Shown here: one piece after another, positions 35,258-43,956 of the stretch
How positions within the stretch are numbered: position 1 is the first letter of the stretch
Layout of the letters: every line of letters starts with the position of its first letter
Source: Clostridiales bacterium COT073_COT-073
GTDB taxonomy: Bacteria > Bacillota > Clostridia > Lachnospirales > Vallitaleaceae
Length of the DNA: 64,000 nt
Assembly (NCBI GenBank): GCA_003858485.1
Contig: RQYD01000005.1
Span: 1-64,000 of the forward strand
Reading direction: 5' to 3'
Program-made: the position numbers and the translations under genes
Notes under the pieces: model-generated
Database searches by the model: none
What the model was told of the DNA's origin: nothing
The model's input: only the letters and a program-made list of their open reading frames with translations

Positions 35258-35350
35258 AGGAGTTTGGATATGGAAGACGGCATATGAGAGCCCTCGCGAC
35301 CAAAATTACGAAGTAATTTTTGGCTTACTCGTGCTTTTTATGATATATTA
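35189..35350. repeat. MITE-like palindromic element with flanking direct repeats
   Basis: Direct repeats ATGATATATTA at 35189-35199 and 35340-35350 flank an element with terminal inverted repeats AAAAAGCACGAGT/ACTCGTGCTTTTT, inner arms GCCGTCTTCC (35222-35231) and GGAAGACGGC (35272-35281), and a hairpin CCAAAATTAC/GTAATTTTTGG at 35300-35323. The flanking repeats look like an 11-base target duplication. It is noncoding apart from the 3' part of the small ORF. Confidence 0.65.
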
Positions 35351-35402
35351 AAAAGAAGAAAGTAAATTTTGGTAAAATATGTAAAAAGAAAGGGAGTATT
35401 TT

Positions 35403-36107
35403 ATGAATAAACTAACCAATATCAAAAGTAAATTGCTGGCCGAACAAATTGAAGAGCAGATTTATCATTTTATCCTGGATACTCCTTTTAAGGTGGGAGA
35501 TAAACTGCCTAATGAGTTTATTCTGGCAGAAAAATTTGAAGTTGGCAGAAGTACGATCCGGGAAGCCGTCCGACTTTTGGCAGCAAAAGGAGTATTAGAA
35601 GTCCGGCATGGAGCCGGAACGTATGTCATCAGTACCACACCCTTTGATCTGGATCCGCTGGGATTACAACGAATTGAAGATAAGATCGGATTGGCAATGG
35701 ATTTGGCAGATGTGCGAATGTTGCTGGAGCCGGGGATTGCGGAAATGGCAGCTACGAAAGCAACAGATGAAGACATTGCCACTTTAAAGCGCTTATGTGA
35801 TGTTGTGGAGCAAAAAATTAAAAAGGGCGAAGAATATATGAAAGAGGATATTGCCTTTCATACTGCGGTGGCAGCCTCTGCCAAAAATAAAGTACTGGAG
35901 CAATTGATACCGGTCATTGATACAGCGGTGATGATGTTTGTTAATGTCACTCATAAGAAACTAACCAATGAAACGATTTTAACGCACCGGGCGGTGGTCG
36001 ATGCGATTGCCGACCGTGATCCGATCGGAGCCAGAAGTGCCATGATGATGCATATGACTTATAATCGGGAAATGATCAAAAAAATTAAAAAAGAAGCCGA
36101 CAGGTGA
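35403..36107 (+). CDS. GntR-family regulator, FadR/FCD type
   Basis: A 234-residue regulator. Residues about 10-75 are the winged-helix domain with EFILAEKFEVGRSTIREAVR, and about 90-230 are the all-helical FCD ligand domain with metal-site histidines suggested in DIAFHTAVA, ILTHRAVVDAI and MMHMTYNREM. FCD regulators commonly bind sugar acids or other carboxylates, which fits the adjacent dehydratase and gluconate-type permease. Start ATG 35403 follows AAAGGGAG. A strong terminator follows, so control of downstream genes would be through DNA sites, not read-through. Confidence 0.88.
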   Translation: MNKLTNIKSKLLAEQIEEQIYHFILDTPFKVGDKLPNEFILAEKFEVGRSTIREAVRLLAAKGVLEVRHGAGTYVISTTPFDLDPLGLQRIEDKIGLAMDLADVRMLLEPGIAEMAATKATDEDIATLKRLCDVVEQKIKKGEEYMKEDIAFHTAVAASAKNKVLEQLIPVIDTAVMMFVNVTHKKLTNETILTHRAVVDAIADRDPIGARSAMMMHMTYNREMIKKIKKEADR

Positions 36108-36112
36108 AGATT

Positions 36113-36157
36113 AAAACCCCAAAAAACAGTTGATTCCGCAGTTTTTTGGGGTTTTTG
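36113..36157 (+). terminator. Terminator of gntR
   Basis: AAAACCCCAAAAAAC and GTTTTTTGGGGTTTTT form a long stem with a 13-base loop and T tail, six bases after the stop codon. Confidence 0.85.
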
Positions 36158-36213
36158 TAACGGTACAAGATTTCCGAATAATCCAAAAGACATCTGATGA
36201 CTTTTTGGGTTAT
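36154..36213. promoter_or_regulatory. Candidate GntR operators before the dehydratase gene
   Basis: Two palindromes: TTGTAACGGTACAA at 36154-36167, and a longer one around 36182-36208 with arms near CCAAAAGACATC and GATGACTTTTTGG. Either could be bound by the adjacent FCD regulator. The first partly overlaps the terminator tail. Confidence 0.35.
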
Positions 36214-36410
36214 ATTATTCACAAAAAAGTAAAAAAAGTAATTTTTAGCAAAATAAAAGTAAAATTTGGAAGATTTAACTAAAAAAAACATTAAAAATTA
36301 TCGAAAAGTAGAATCAATGCTGAATGACTTGAAAGAAAATATTGGGAATGATAAGATGTTTTTCAGAAAGTAGTGGTGAATTTTCAAAGGTTAGAAAGGA
36401 AGTGATTCAT

Positions 36411-38132
36411 ATGGAATTAAATAGTCAAAGGGTCAGGAAATTAGCTCCGGAGAACGATCCGCTGAAAATTGGCATGGGCTGGACACTAACAGATCTGGAA
36501 AAACCGCAAATTTTAGTGGAAAGTTCCTTTGGTGACAGTCATCCGGGCAGTGCTCATTTGGATAAGCTGGTGGCAGAAGCGGTTAAAGGCATTACTGACG
36601 CCGGTGGAAAGGGAGCCAGATATTTTACGACCGATATTTGTGATGGAATTGCCCAGGGGCATGATGGTATTAATTATTCTTTGGTCCATCGGGATATGAT
36701 TGCCAATATGATTGAGATCCATGGAAATTCAACTGGTTTTGATGCAGCGGTATTTGTAGCCAGTTGCGATAAATCCGTACCGGCTTGCTTAATGGGACTG
36801 GCCAGATTAAATATGCCGTCGATTGTTATTACCGGCGGGGTGATGGATGCAGGGCCTGATTTATTGACATTGGAGCAGATTGGTGCTTATTCGGCTATGT
36901 GCCAACGTGGAGAGATCAGTGATGAAAAATTAACATATTATAAGAATCATGCTTGCCCTTCCTGCGGTGCCTGCTCCTTTATGGGAACAGCATCAACCAT
37001 GCAGATTATGGCGGAGGCATTGGGATTAATGTTGCCTGGATCGGCGCTGATGCCGGCGACCTGCGAAGATTTAAAAGAAATGGCTTATAAAGCCGGTCAG
37101 CAGGCAATGTTTTTAGCCAAAAGCGGATTAAAAGTCAGCGATATTGTCACCATGAAGTCTTTTGAAAATGCGATCATGGTGCATGCTGCCATTTCCGGAT
37201 CGACCAATTCACTGTTGCATATTCCGGCTATGGCTCATGAAATGGGCTTTGAACTGGATTCCGATACTTTTGACCGGATGCACCGGGGAGCACATTATCT
37301 GCTGGACATCAGACCGGCAGGCAAGTGGCCGGCCCAATTCTTTTATTATGCTGGTGGTGTGCCAAGGGTAATGGAAGAAATCAAATCAAAACTTCATTTG
37401 GACGTGATGACGGTGACTGGCAAGACCTTGGGCGAAAATCTGGAGGATGTGAAGAAAAACGGTTATTATGAAAAATGTGAAAGTTATTTGCAAAAATGGG
37501 GAATAAAACGGACGGATGTGATTCGCAGCTTTGATCAGGCAATTGGCACAAATGGCACAGTGGCCATTTTAAAAGGAAATCTGGCACCGGAAGGCTCAGT
37601 GGTTAAGCATTCGGCCGTACCCAAAGAAATGTTTCAGGCAGTGCTTAGAGCCAGACCATTTGATTGTGAGGAAGAGGCAATTGCGGCGGTTCTTTCCCAT
37701 GAGATCAAGCCGGGGGATGCAGTTTTTATCCGTTATGAGGGGCCAAAAGGTTCCGGTATGCCGGAAATGTTTTATACCACAGAGGCAATTTCCTCTGATC
37801 CGGAACTGGGTAAATCAATTGCCTTAATCACCGATGGCCGGTTTTCCGGAGCGTCAAAAGGGCCGGCAGTTGGTCATGTGTCACCGGAAGCGGCTGATGG
37901 AGGGCCAATTGCTTTGGTAGAAGAAGGAGATCTAATTAAAATCGACATTCCCAATCGAATTTTGGCGATCGTCGGAATCAATGGTCAGGAAATGTCAGCT
38001 GAACAAGTGGAGCAGGTACTGGCTGAAAGACGACAGAAGTGGCAGCCCAAAACTCCGAAATATACCAAAGGAGTGCTTAAAATTTATTCTGAGCATGCGG
38101 TATCAGCCATGAAAGGCGGATATATGGTTTAG
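36411..38132 (+). CDS. Dihydroxy-acid/sugar-acid dehydratase (IlvD/Edd family)
   Basis: A 573-residue Fe-S dehydratase. Cluster cysteines are visible in VASCDKSVPACL and HACPSCGACSFMGTASTM, and the C-terminal half has TDGRFSGASKGPAVGH. Family members dehydrate branched-chain dihydroxy acids or sugar acids such as gluconate, phosphogluconate, xylonate or arabinonate. Placement between an FCD regulator and a GntP permease favours a sugar acid, giving 2-keto-3-deoxygluconate if gluconate. No ilv genes are nearby. ATG 36411 follows GGAAGTG and is preferred over 36342. Confidence 0.85.
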   Translation: MELNSQRVRKLAPENDPLKIGMGWTLTDLEKPQILVESSFGDSHPGSAHLDKLVAEAVKGITDAGGKGARYFTTDICDGIAQGHDGINYSLVHRDMIANMIEIHGNSTGFDAAVFVASCDKSVPACLMGLARLNMPSIVITGGVMDAGPDLLTLEQIGAYSAMCQRGEISDEKLTYYKNHACPSCGACSFMGTASTMQIMAEALGLMLPGSALMPATCEDLKEMAYKAGQQAMFLAKSGLKVSDIVTMKSFENAIMVHAAISGSTNSLLHIPAMAHEMGFELDSDTFDRMHRGAHYLLDIRPAGKWPAQFFYYAGGVPRVMEEIKSKLHLDVMTVTGKTLGENLEDVKKNGYYEKCESYLQKWGIKRTDVIRSFDQAIGTNGTVAILKGNLAPEGSVVKHSAVPKEMFQAVLRARPFDCEEEAIAAVLSHEIKPGDAVFIRYEGPKGSGMPEMFYTTEAISSDPELGKSIALITDGRFSGASKGPAVGHVSPEAADGGPIALVEEGDLIKIDIPNRILAIVGINGQEMSAEQVEQVLAERRQKWQPKTPKYTKGVLKIYSEHAVSAMKGGYMV

Positions 38133-38317
38133 TCTTATTTATTCTTGCAAGGCGGAAATCATTTGCAGAAACCGACCAAATAAAAAAAGCCAGATGAAGA
38201 GAGTTAGCTAAACCAATAAATATAATGACAAAAATAAATGAGCAATGGTAAAACTTAATTTTTTCAAACTTTTTAAGATATCTTTTAACTAATCACACAA
38301 AAACAGGAGGTATTTTT

Positions 38318-39673
38318 ATGGATCCAGCAGTAGCTTTAAATCCAACCAGATTGATCGTGGCCGCATTACTGGGCTTAGTGGTTTTATTGGTTCTGATTAT
38401 TAAGTTCAAAATTCAGGCAATGGTTTCAATTTTAATTGGTGCCATTGTGATTGGAGTGGTGGCAGGTATGCCATTTGCTGACATTATTAATTCGGTGAAT
38501 ATGGGAATTGGTAACACTTTAAGAGGAATTGCCCTGTTAGTAGGACTTGGCTCTATGTTTGGTGCGATCCTGGAAATATCCGGCGGTGCCCAGGCAATTG
38601 CAGTGGCCATGACTAAAAAATTCGGGGATAAAAAAGCCGCTTGGGCATTGGGCTTTACTGGACTAGTGATTGCCATGCTGGTGTTCTTCGATGCCGGTTT
38701 GATTATTTTGATTCCCTTGGCTTTTTCTTTAGCTAAGCGAACCCAAAAATCCTCTCTTTTTTATGTAATTCCGTTGCTGGCGGGCCTGGCAGTTGGTCAC
38801 GCTTTTATTCCGCCAACGCCGGGGCCGGTATTGGTAGCAAATTTATTAAATGTAGATTTAGGCTGGGTCATTTTGGTTGGCATTTTCAGCGGAACAGTCG
38901 CCATGATCGCTGCTGGACCGGTATGGGGTGCGATTTGTGGGCAAAAATATAATGTGCCGATCCCGGAACATGTGTCGAACCAGGCGGATTTTGATGAATC
39001 AAAACTCCCGAAATTCGGTACAGTGGTTGGCATTATTTTAATTCCATTGGTACTGATTATTTTACGCTCACTGACCACTGTCATTCCGGCGATGGAACCG
39101 GCTGCACCGATTTTAAGCTTTTTAGGTGAGCCATTTTTAGCGCTTTTGATTGCTACTATTATTGCCATGCTGGTGTTGGGAATAAAACATGGTTATTCCA
39201 GTACGGAGCTGGAAAAGGTAATGACAAAATCTTTAGAGCCGACAGGTATGATCTTACTGGTTACAGCCAGTGGCGGCGTTTTGCGTTATATGCTGCAAAA
39301 TTCGGGCTTAGGTGAAGTGATCGGTAATGCGGTAGCATCGGTATCGCTGCCAATTGTAGCGGTTGCCTTTGTGGTGGCTGCATTGGTTCGGATTTCGGTT
39401 GGTTCGGCGACGGTTGCCATGACCATGGCCGCCGGAATTATTGCCGCTATGCCGGGAGTGGCTGAATTATCGCCATTATATTTGGCTTGTACCACAGCGG
39501 CGATTGCTGGTGGGGCGACCGTTTGCTCACATTTTAATGACTCTGGTTTTTGGTTGGTCAAATCTCTGGTTGGCCTGGATGAAAAGACGACCTTAAAGAC
39601 CTGGACGATCATGGAAACGATTGTTGGCGGTGTTGGCTTTTTGGTAGCGCTGATTATTTCATTCTTTGCCTAG
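38318..39673 (+). CDS. gntP: GntP-family gluconate/sugar-acid permease
   Basis: A 451-residue permease with about 12 membrane segments. Typical strings include FGAILEISGGAQAIA, HAFIPPTPGPVLVA and GGATVCSHFNDSGFW. The family imports gluconate and related acids with protons. Start ATG 38318 has AGGAGG upstream. It follows the dehydratase by 185 bases and is probably induced with it. Confidence 0.9.
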   Translation: MDPAVALNPTRLIVAALLGLVVLLVLIIKFKIQAMVSILIGAIVIGVVAGMPFADIINSVNMGIGNTLRGIALLVGLGSMFGAILEISGGAQAIAVAMTKKFGDKKAAWALGFTGLVIAMLVFFDAGLIILIPLAFSLAKRTQKSSLFYVIPLLAGLAVGHAFIPPTPGPVLVANLLNVDLGWVILVGIFSGTVAMIAAGPVWGAICGQKYNVPIPEHVSNQADFDESKLPKFGTVVGIILIPLVLIILRSLTTVIPAMEPAAPILSFLGEPFLALLIATIIAMLVLGIKHGYSSTELEKVMTKSLEPTGMILLVTASGGVLRYMLQNSGLGEVIGNAVASVSLPIVAVAFVVAALVRISVGSATVAMTMAAGIIAAMPGVAELSPLYLACTTAAIAGGATVCSHFNDSGFWLVKSLVGLDEKTTLKTWTIMETIVGGVGFLVALIISFFA

Positions 39674-39693
39674 AAGATGTTCATAAATATTTT

Positions 39694-39921
39694 TTGAAAG
39701 ATTTTTTAGCTCAGAAAGAAAGAGAGGTGCAGGAAATCATGATGCAGGTATTTACGCAGGAACAGGCGATGGAAATGGTATTAACGGAAGAATATAATAA
39801 AGGCCGGGAAGAAGGCCGGGAAGAAGGGATGGAAAAAGGCAAACTTAGTATTGCGGAAACCATGAAAAAAATGGGATATTCGCTGGATGAGATCTATAAA
39901 ATTACTGGTTTGATGTTGTAA
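39694..39921 (+). pseudogene. C-terminal remnant of an Rpn-family nuclease gene
   Basis: The frame encodes up to 75 residues. The segment YNKGREEGREEGMEKGKL followed by a two-helix end (MKKMGYSLDEIYKITGL) resembles the repeat and tail of Rpn-family proteins, including the one at 31615-32718. No nuclease core is present and the frame runs upstream into the gntP 3' end without a stop. The only starts are TTG 39694 or ATG 39739, both with weak ribosome sites. Most likely a leftover fragment; a genuine short coiled-coil protein is the alternative. Confidence 0.5.
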
Positions 39922-39961
39922 ACCTATACTGTACCCCATAAGGTGGACAGAATGAGGAATA

Positions 39962-40071
39962 AAAAGGGATTGTTGCATTTTAGGATTTTACATAAGATAT
40001 GAGGTAGAAACACTATACTTTATCACATTATCTTATTTGAAATGGGTATTATGCAGCAGTCCCTTTTATAA
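39962..40071. repeat. Family A palindromic repeat, copy 2
   Basis: Left AAAGGGATTGTTGCATTTTA and right GCAGCAGTCCCTTTT are inverted, with AGATTTT/ATAAGATAT-type words inside as in copy 1. Noncoding. Confidence 0.55.
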
Positions 40072-40175
40072 AATTTTGCTTTTTTATTTGTAGGGACAAT
40101 CTGCCAAAAAAGACTGTCCCTGTAAAAGTTAAGTTAATCAATAAAAAATCAAAAAATAAAATTTTAAAAAAACAG

Positions 40176-40205
40176 TTGACAAAAAATGCCGGGGGGGGGT
40201 ATAAT
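40176..40205 (+). promoter_or_regulatory. Promoter with G9 tract in spacer (candidate phase-variable)
   Basis: Perfect TTGACA at 40176-40181 and perfect TATAAT at 40200-40205 are separated by 18 bases, nine of which are consecutive G (40191-40199). Loss of one G gives the optimal 17-base spacer; gain weakens it. This is the known logic of promoter-spacer phase variation. The first gene downstream is the WG/SLH surface protein at 40476. Confidence 0.7.
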
Positions 40206-40302
40206 TAAATTGTTATTTAAACAAATTTTATAAAAATATTATTTAATTATTGCTTAAATAATATTTTTAATAAAAATTAATCTGGAGTCAAAACTTTAAA
40301 AT

Positions 40303-40432
40303 AATTAACTTAACTTCTTTACAGTCTTTTTTGAATCAGGCCTGCACTTTTACTGAAAAAGTATCTAAAGTTTCTCGGGTGGCAGATACATCAAAAGACG
40401 GTTCCATGGAATGAGGGATAGTTGAGTAATTA
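40303..40432. repeat. Family B palindromic repeat, copy 4, in the leader of the surface protein gene
   Basis: Left AATTAACTTAACTTC then AGTCTTTTTTGA; right AAAAGACGG then GATAGTTGAGTAATTAA. It lies between the G-tract promoter and the gene, so transcripts from that promoter would contain the hairpin. A partial copy (AAAAAAGACTG to AAGTTAAGTTAA) lies at about 40105-40140. Confidence 0.6.
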
Positions 40433-40449
40433 ATTTAGTATAATATAAT
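40422..40449 (+). promoter_or_regulatory. Second, proximal promoter of the surface protein gene
   Basis: TTGAGT at 40422-40427, a 16-base spacer and TATAAT at 40444-40449. The -35 word is contributed by the end of the family B repeat. Confidence 0.45.
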
Positions 40450-40475
40450 AATTAACTTAGCCAAGGAGGAGATTT

Positions 40476-42830
40476 ATGAAGCAATTATGGAAATCAAGGG
40501 TATTAGCGTTTTTTATGTGTATGATGTTGATTGGTGGGTTGATGCAGCCTGTCCATGCGGCTTTGACAGAAAAGGATTTAGACATTACCTGGTTAGACCC
40601 GGCCATTAAAGAAATTAGTTTTTTTAAAAATGGAGTTGCGGTAATTGAAGGAGAGAAGGAAAATGGACAGTACTATGAGCCACAAGGCTTAATTAGTACT
40701 GGTGGTGCTATTTTAATTCCAATGGAATATTATAGAGTATATCACTATACTCATGATTCCGTTATTACAACAATCAACCCTGATATACAGAATGATTATA
40801 GGAGTTATTATGCTCTTTATAATTTCAATGGTCAAATGCTAAGCTCTTTTTCTGCGGATGCACTTTCTCCTGAGCCATTTCAGGATGATTTAGCCTATGT
40901 TTTTTGGGGAGTGGCACCTGGTCACTATTCATATCTTGATCAAACAGGAAGAGTAGTATATAATAATGATAATGCTGAAGGAACATATGAGGAAGGATCA
41001 AATTTTAGAAACGGCGTTGCCCTTGCCAAAAAGTTTAAAAAAATCGGAGAGGAACATTCAGAAGTAGTTATTATTAATAAAGAAATGCAGGAAATTAAAA
41101 CAGTAAAAAATAAATATGATTCTTTAGATAGCGATGGGTTTTCAGCAGATGGTTATGCTAGAATTTTGCATCTAGCATATGAGAATCCGATGGGTTTCGA
41201 TAAATATAAATTAGGTTTAATTGATGATAATGGTAATGAAATTTTATCCTGTATCTATGATAAAATATGGATGTTCTATGACGAAAATAAATTCTTTTAT
41301 GAAGATTTAGTACGAGTTGAAAAAGATGGCAGAAAATATTTGGTTGATAAGCAAGGAAATGAATTTCATGGGACTAAAAATTATGATGATTGTGGACATT
41401 TTACCGAAGGCCTATGTGGAGTGGGCAAAAATGGACGGTATGGATTTATTGATAAAAATGGTCAGGAAGTGATTGCTTGTCAATATAAGGGTGTTTATGA
41501 ATTTAGAGAAGGATTAGCTGGTTTTCAAGCGGATAATGGTAAATTTGGATTTTTAGATAAAACCGGCAAGATTGTAATAGAGCCAATTTTTGATAATGTC
41601 AAACATTTCCATCAAGGCGTTGCAGCAGTTAAAAAAGGGGAACGCTGGGGATTATTAAAAAAGTCAAGTATAGAGAATAGCAATAACAACAATAATAACA
41701 ATACTGGTAATAATCCGGAAACCGGTAATAGCAATACACCATATGTTCCCAATGAAACAACCAGCCCAAGTAGTTCCGCTAATCCAACCACAGCCCGGAC
41801 CATACCAAGTAAACCAGAGGAAAAGACTCTTTCCCAGGATAAGATAGCCAATGCCATTCATACTAAAACAGGTCTTGATTTGGAAGTGGATAAGGTACAG
41901 CTCCATTTGGACTGGCAGTTATTAAAAGAATTAGAGAATCAGAAAAAAGGCGATTTAAAAATTTCGGTTCAGACAAATAAACAATTAAGCCAGGAGCAAA
42001 AAGCCTTGATTGGTCAAAAGCCAGTCATAGATTTGCGAATAACCACTGCAAATGGCAAAGAAATCAATAGTTTTGGTGATCAGGGACTATTGATTCAAAT
42101 TCCGTATACATTAGAAAATACGGAAAAACCGGAAAATATGATTGTATATTCTTTCGATAGCAAGCAAGCACCTAAGAAAATACCCAACTCCCTATATGAC
42201 TTAAAAAATAAAAAGATGGTATTTCAGGTGAAAAATCCAGCTCCATTTGCAATTGGTTATCAAAGAGAGGAGCTCCTTAACTTTACAGATACCAATCAGC
42301 ATTGGGCTAAAAATGAGATTGCCTATGTCAGTGCCAGAAACTTACTGATTGGCACAGAACCACAAATATTCTCACCGGATGTAATGACCACTAAAGCAAT
42401 GCTGATAACTGTGCTGGGACGACTTGCAGAAGTGGAGGAAAATAAATATCCGAAGGCGGCCTTTGATGATTTAGCTGAAAATGCATATTATAGTAATTAT
42501 GTTAATTGGGCAATGGCCAAGGGAATTATTCAGGGAAATCAGGAAGGTAAATTTGCTCCGGATGCAAGTGTTAGCAGAGAGGAAATGGCGGTCATTTTAA
42601 AGAATTACCTACAGATAAGCGGAATAGAAAAGACCATGGAAAGTCAGCAGCGGAGCTTTAGTGACCAGGCACAAATCAGCGAATGGGCAAAAGAAGCAGT
42701 GGCAATGCTTTCACAAATGAATATAATGATTGGAAAAGACGATAATCAATTTGACCCCCAAGGAACAGTTACCCGAGCCGAAATAGCTACTATTCTGACC
42801 AGATTAATTAAATTGCAACTTACAAAATAA
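40476..42830 (+). CDS. WG-repeat surface protein with C-terminal SLH domains
   Basis: A 784-residue secreted protein. Residues 1-28 are a signal peptide ending near VHA. About 60-395 hold WG-type beta repeats, such as KNGRYGFIDKNGQEVI and NGKFGFLDKTGKIVIEP. About 400-455 is an Asn/Thr/Ser-rich linker; 460-600 a beta-rich domain; 605-784 three SLH repeats (TNQHWAKNEIAYVSARN, NYVNWAMAKGIIQGNQ, ISEWAKEAVAML). The SLH region should bind the wall and display the WG part outward; WG ligands are unknown. Start ATG 40476 follows AAGGAGGAG. Its promoter region has a G9 tract and a palindromic repeat. Confidence 0.85.
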   Translation: MKQLWKSRVLAFFMCMMLIGGLMQPVHAALTEKDLDITWLDPAIKEISFFKNGVAVIEGEKENGQYYEPQGLISTGGAILIPMEYYRVYHYTHDSVITTINPDIQNDYRSYYALYNFNGQMLSSFSADALSPEPFQDDLAYVFWGVAPGHYSYLDQTGRVVYNNDNAEGTYEEGSNFRNGVALAKKFKKIGEEHSEVVIINKEMQEIKTVKNKYDSLDSDGFSADGYARILHLAYENPMGFDKYKLGLIDDNGNEILSCIYDKIWMFYDENKFFYEDLVRVEKDGRKYLVDKQGNEFHGTKNYDDCGHFTEGLCGVGKNGRYGFIDKNGQEVIACQYKGVYEFREGLAGFQADNGKFGFLDKTGKIVIEPIFDNVKHFHQGVAAVKKGERWGLLKKSSIENSNNNNNNNTGNNPETGNSNTPYVPNETTSPSSSANPTTARTIPSKPEEKTLSQDKIANAIHTKTGLDLEVDKVQLHLDWQLLKELENQKKGDLKISVQTNKQLSQEQKALIGQKPVIDLRITTANGKEINSFGDQGLLIQIPYTLENTEKPENMIVYSFDSKQAPKKIPNSLYDLKNKKMVFQVKNPAPFAIGYQREELLNFTDTNQHWAKNEIAYVSARNLLIGTEPQIFSPDVMTTKAMLITVLGRLAEVEENKYPKAAFDDLAENAYYSNYVNWAMAKGIIQGNQEGKFAPDASVSREEMAVILKNYLQISGIEKTMESQQRSFSDQAQISEWAKEAVAMLSQMNIMIGKDDNQFDPQGTVTRAEIATILTRLIKLQLTK

Positions 42831-42838
42831 GATTATCA

Positions 42839-42890
42839 AAATAAGCCTTGTAAAATAGCTTGTTGCTGTTTTATAAGGCTTATTTTCTTG
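42839..42890 (+). terminator. Terminator of the WG/SLH gene
   Basis: AAATAAGCCTTGTAAAA and TTTTATAAGGCTTATTTT form a long stem right after the stop codon. It may act in both directions toward the convergent Crp/Fnr gene. Confidence 0.85.
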
Positions 42891-43025
42891 CCCGAATATT
42901 GTCTGTTTTACAACTAATAAGAATATTTGATTGAAGTGCCAGATCTTGGAACAGCCAAATATTAAAGGCATTTCCAGTACTTGTGGGATCGAAAGTTTAC
43001 CAGACAGGTAAATAAGGTGTAATAG

Positions 43026-43700
43026 TCAACTATCCAGCGCTTTTACATCCAGAATCGTAAATTGATTTTTGCTGACTTTTAAAATACCGTCTTTTTGCAT
43101 TTTACTGATTTCATTAGAAAGTGCGCTCCGGTCAACACTTAAATAATCAGCCAGCTGCTGGCGATTAAAGGGAATGAGAAAAGTGTAACTTCCTTGTTTG
43201 GTCGCCTGATAGGAAAGATAGGACGATAACCGGCCGCGGATCGATTTGGCAGAAGTATGAAAGATCCGGCGGGATAGATTTAAATTTTTTTGAGCGGAGA
43301 TGATCAGTAAATTCCGGATCAATTTGCTGTGATAATTGCATGATTTGGTACACATTTGCAGGATATGAGCGACATCAATGAATAAAATGGAGCAGTCAGA
43401 ATCAGCTATAACACTGACCATCAGAGGGGCTTCCGGTACACAGGCATAAGTTTCAGCAAATACCTGTCCCGGCCCGATATTGTCGAGAATACTTTTATTG
43501 CCCCAAATATCATCATGCTCAATCGAAACATTACCGGAAAGAATAATGCCTAAAGTGCGAATGCTATCTCCGGCATAGTAAATGACATCGTTTTTTTTAT
43601 ATTTTTTTTCAAACAAATGTAAGCAATCCTTCATTGCCTCAATTTCCTGAGGCAAGATCCCCCGAAATAAAGGAACTTTGGCTAAAAAATTAAAATCCAT
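43026..43700 (-). CDS. Crp/Fnr-family regulator, divergent from hcp
   Basis: A 224-residue regulator with an N-terminal cyclic-nucleotide-like beta barrel (about residues 10-120), a long dimer helix and a C-terminal helix-turn-helix with FNRQQLADYLSVDRSALSNE. No N-terminal Fnr cysteine cluster is visible, so the signal is not oxygen via Fe-S; related HcpR-type regulators respond to nitrosative stress. Divergent placement from hcp supports that role. Start ATG 43700 follows GGAGGAAA on the minus strand. A palindrome just upstream predicts autoregulation. Confidence 0.85.
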   Translation of the reverse strand: MDFNFLAKVPLFRGILPQEIEAMKDCLHLFEKKYKKNDVIYYAGDSIRTLGIILSGNVSIEHDDIWGNKSILDNIGPGQVFAETYACVPEAPLMVSVIADSDCSILFIDVAHILQMCTKSCNYHSKLIRNLLIISAQKNLNLSRRIFHTSAKSIRGRLSSYLSYQATKQGSYTFLIPFNRQQLADYLSVDRSALSNEISKMQKDGILKVSKNQFTILDVKALDS

Positions 43701-43714
43701 AAATTTCCTCCTTT

Positions 43715-43728
43715 GTTGTTATAACAAC
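43715..43728. promoter_or_regulatory. Palindromic operator in crp/fnr leader
   Basis: GTTGTTATAACAAC is a perfect 14-base palindrome between the crp/fnr start and its -10 box (minus-strand promoter TTGACT at 43772-43767, 17-base spacer, TATAAT at 43749-43744). Binding there would block transcription. Confidence 0.6.
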
Positions 43729-43813
43729 ATTATTGTTGAAATAATTATATTATAATGCAACTGTCGAGTCAAGGAAAAGCGATATGGATAGGTTGTTTCA
43801 AAAAGGTCTGTAT

Positions 43814-43830
43814 TTTTTACTTGAAGTAAA
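43814..43830. promoter_or_regulatory. Palindromic operator upstream of hcp
   Basis: TTTTACTTGAAGTAAAA is a perfect 17-base palindrome with a single central base, 126 bases before hcp. A hairpin AGGCTG/CAGCCT (43832-43855) follows. The hcp core promoter is not obvious. Confidence 0.5.
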
Positions 43831-43956
43831 ATAGGCTGGCATTAAAAAATCAGCCTGAAAGTATTTGACAGATAAGTGGCAAAGGGCAAACCGGCCTGGC
43901 CGGAGGGAAACATTTCAATCGATGTACGATTGGTTATTTTTAAGGAGGATTTATTT

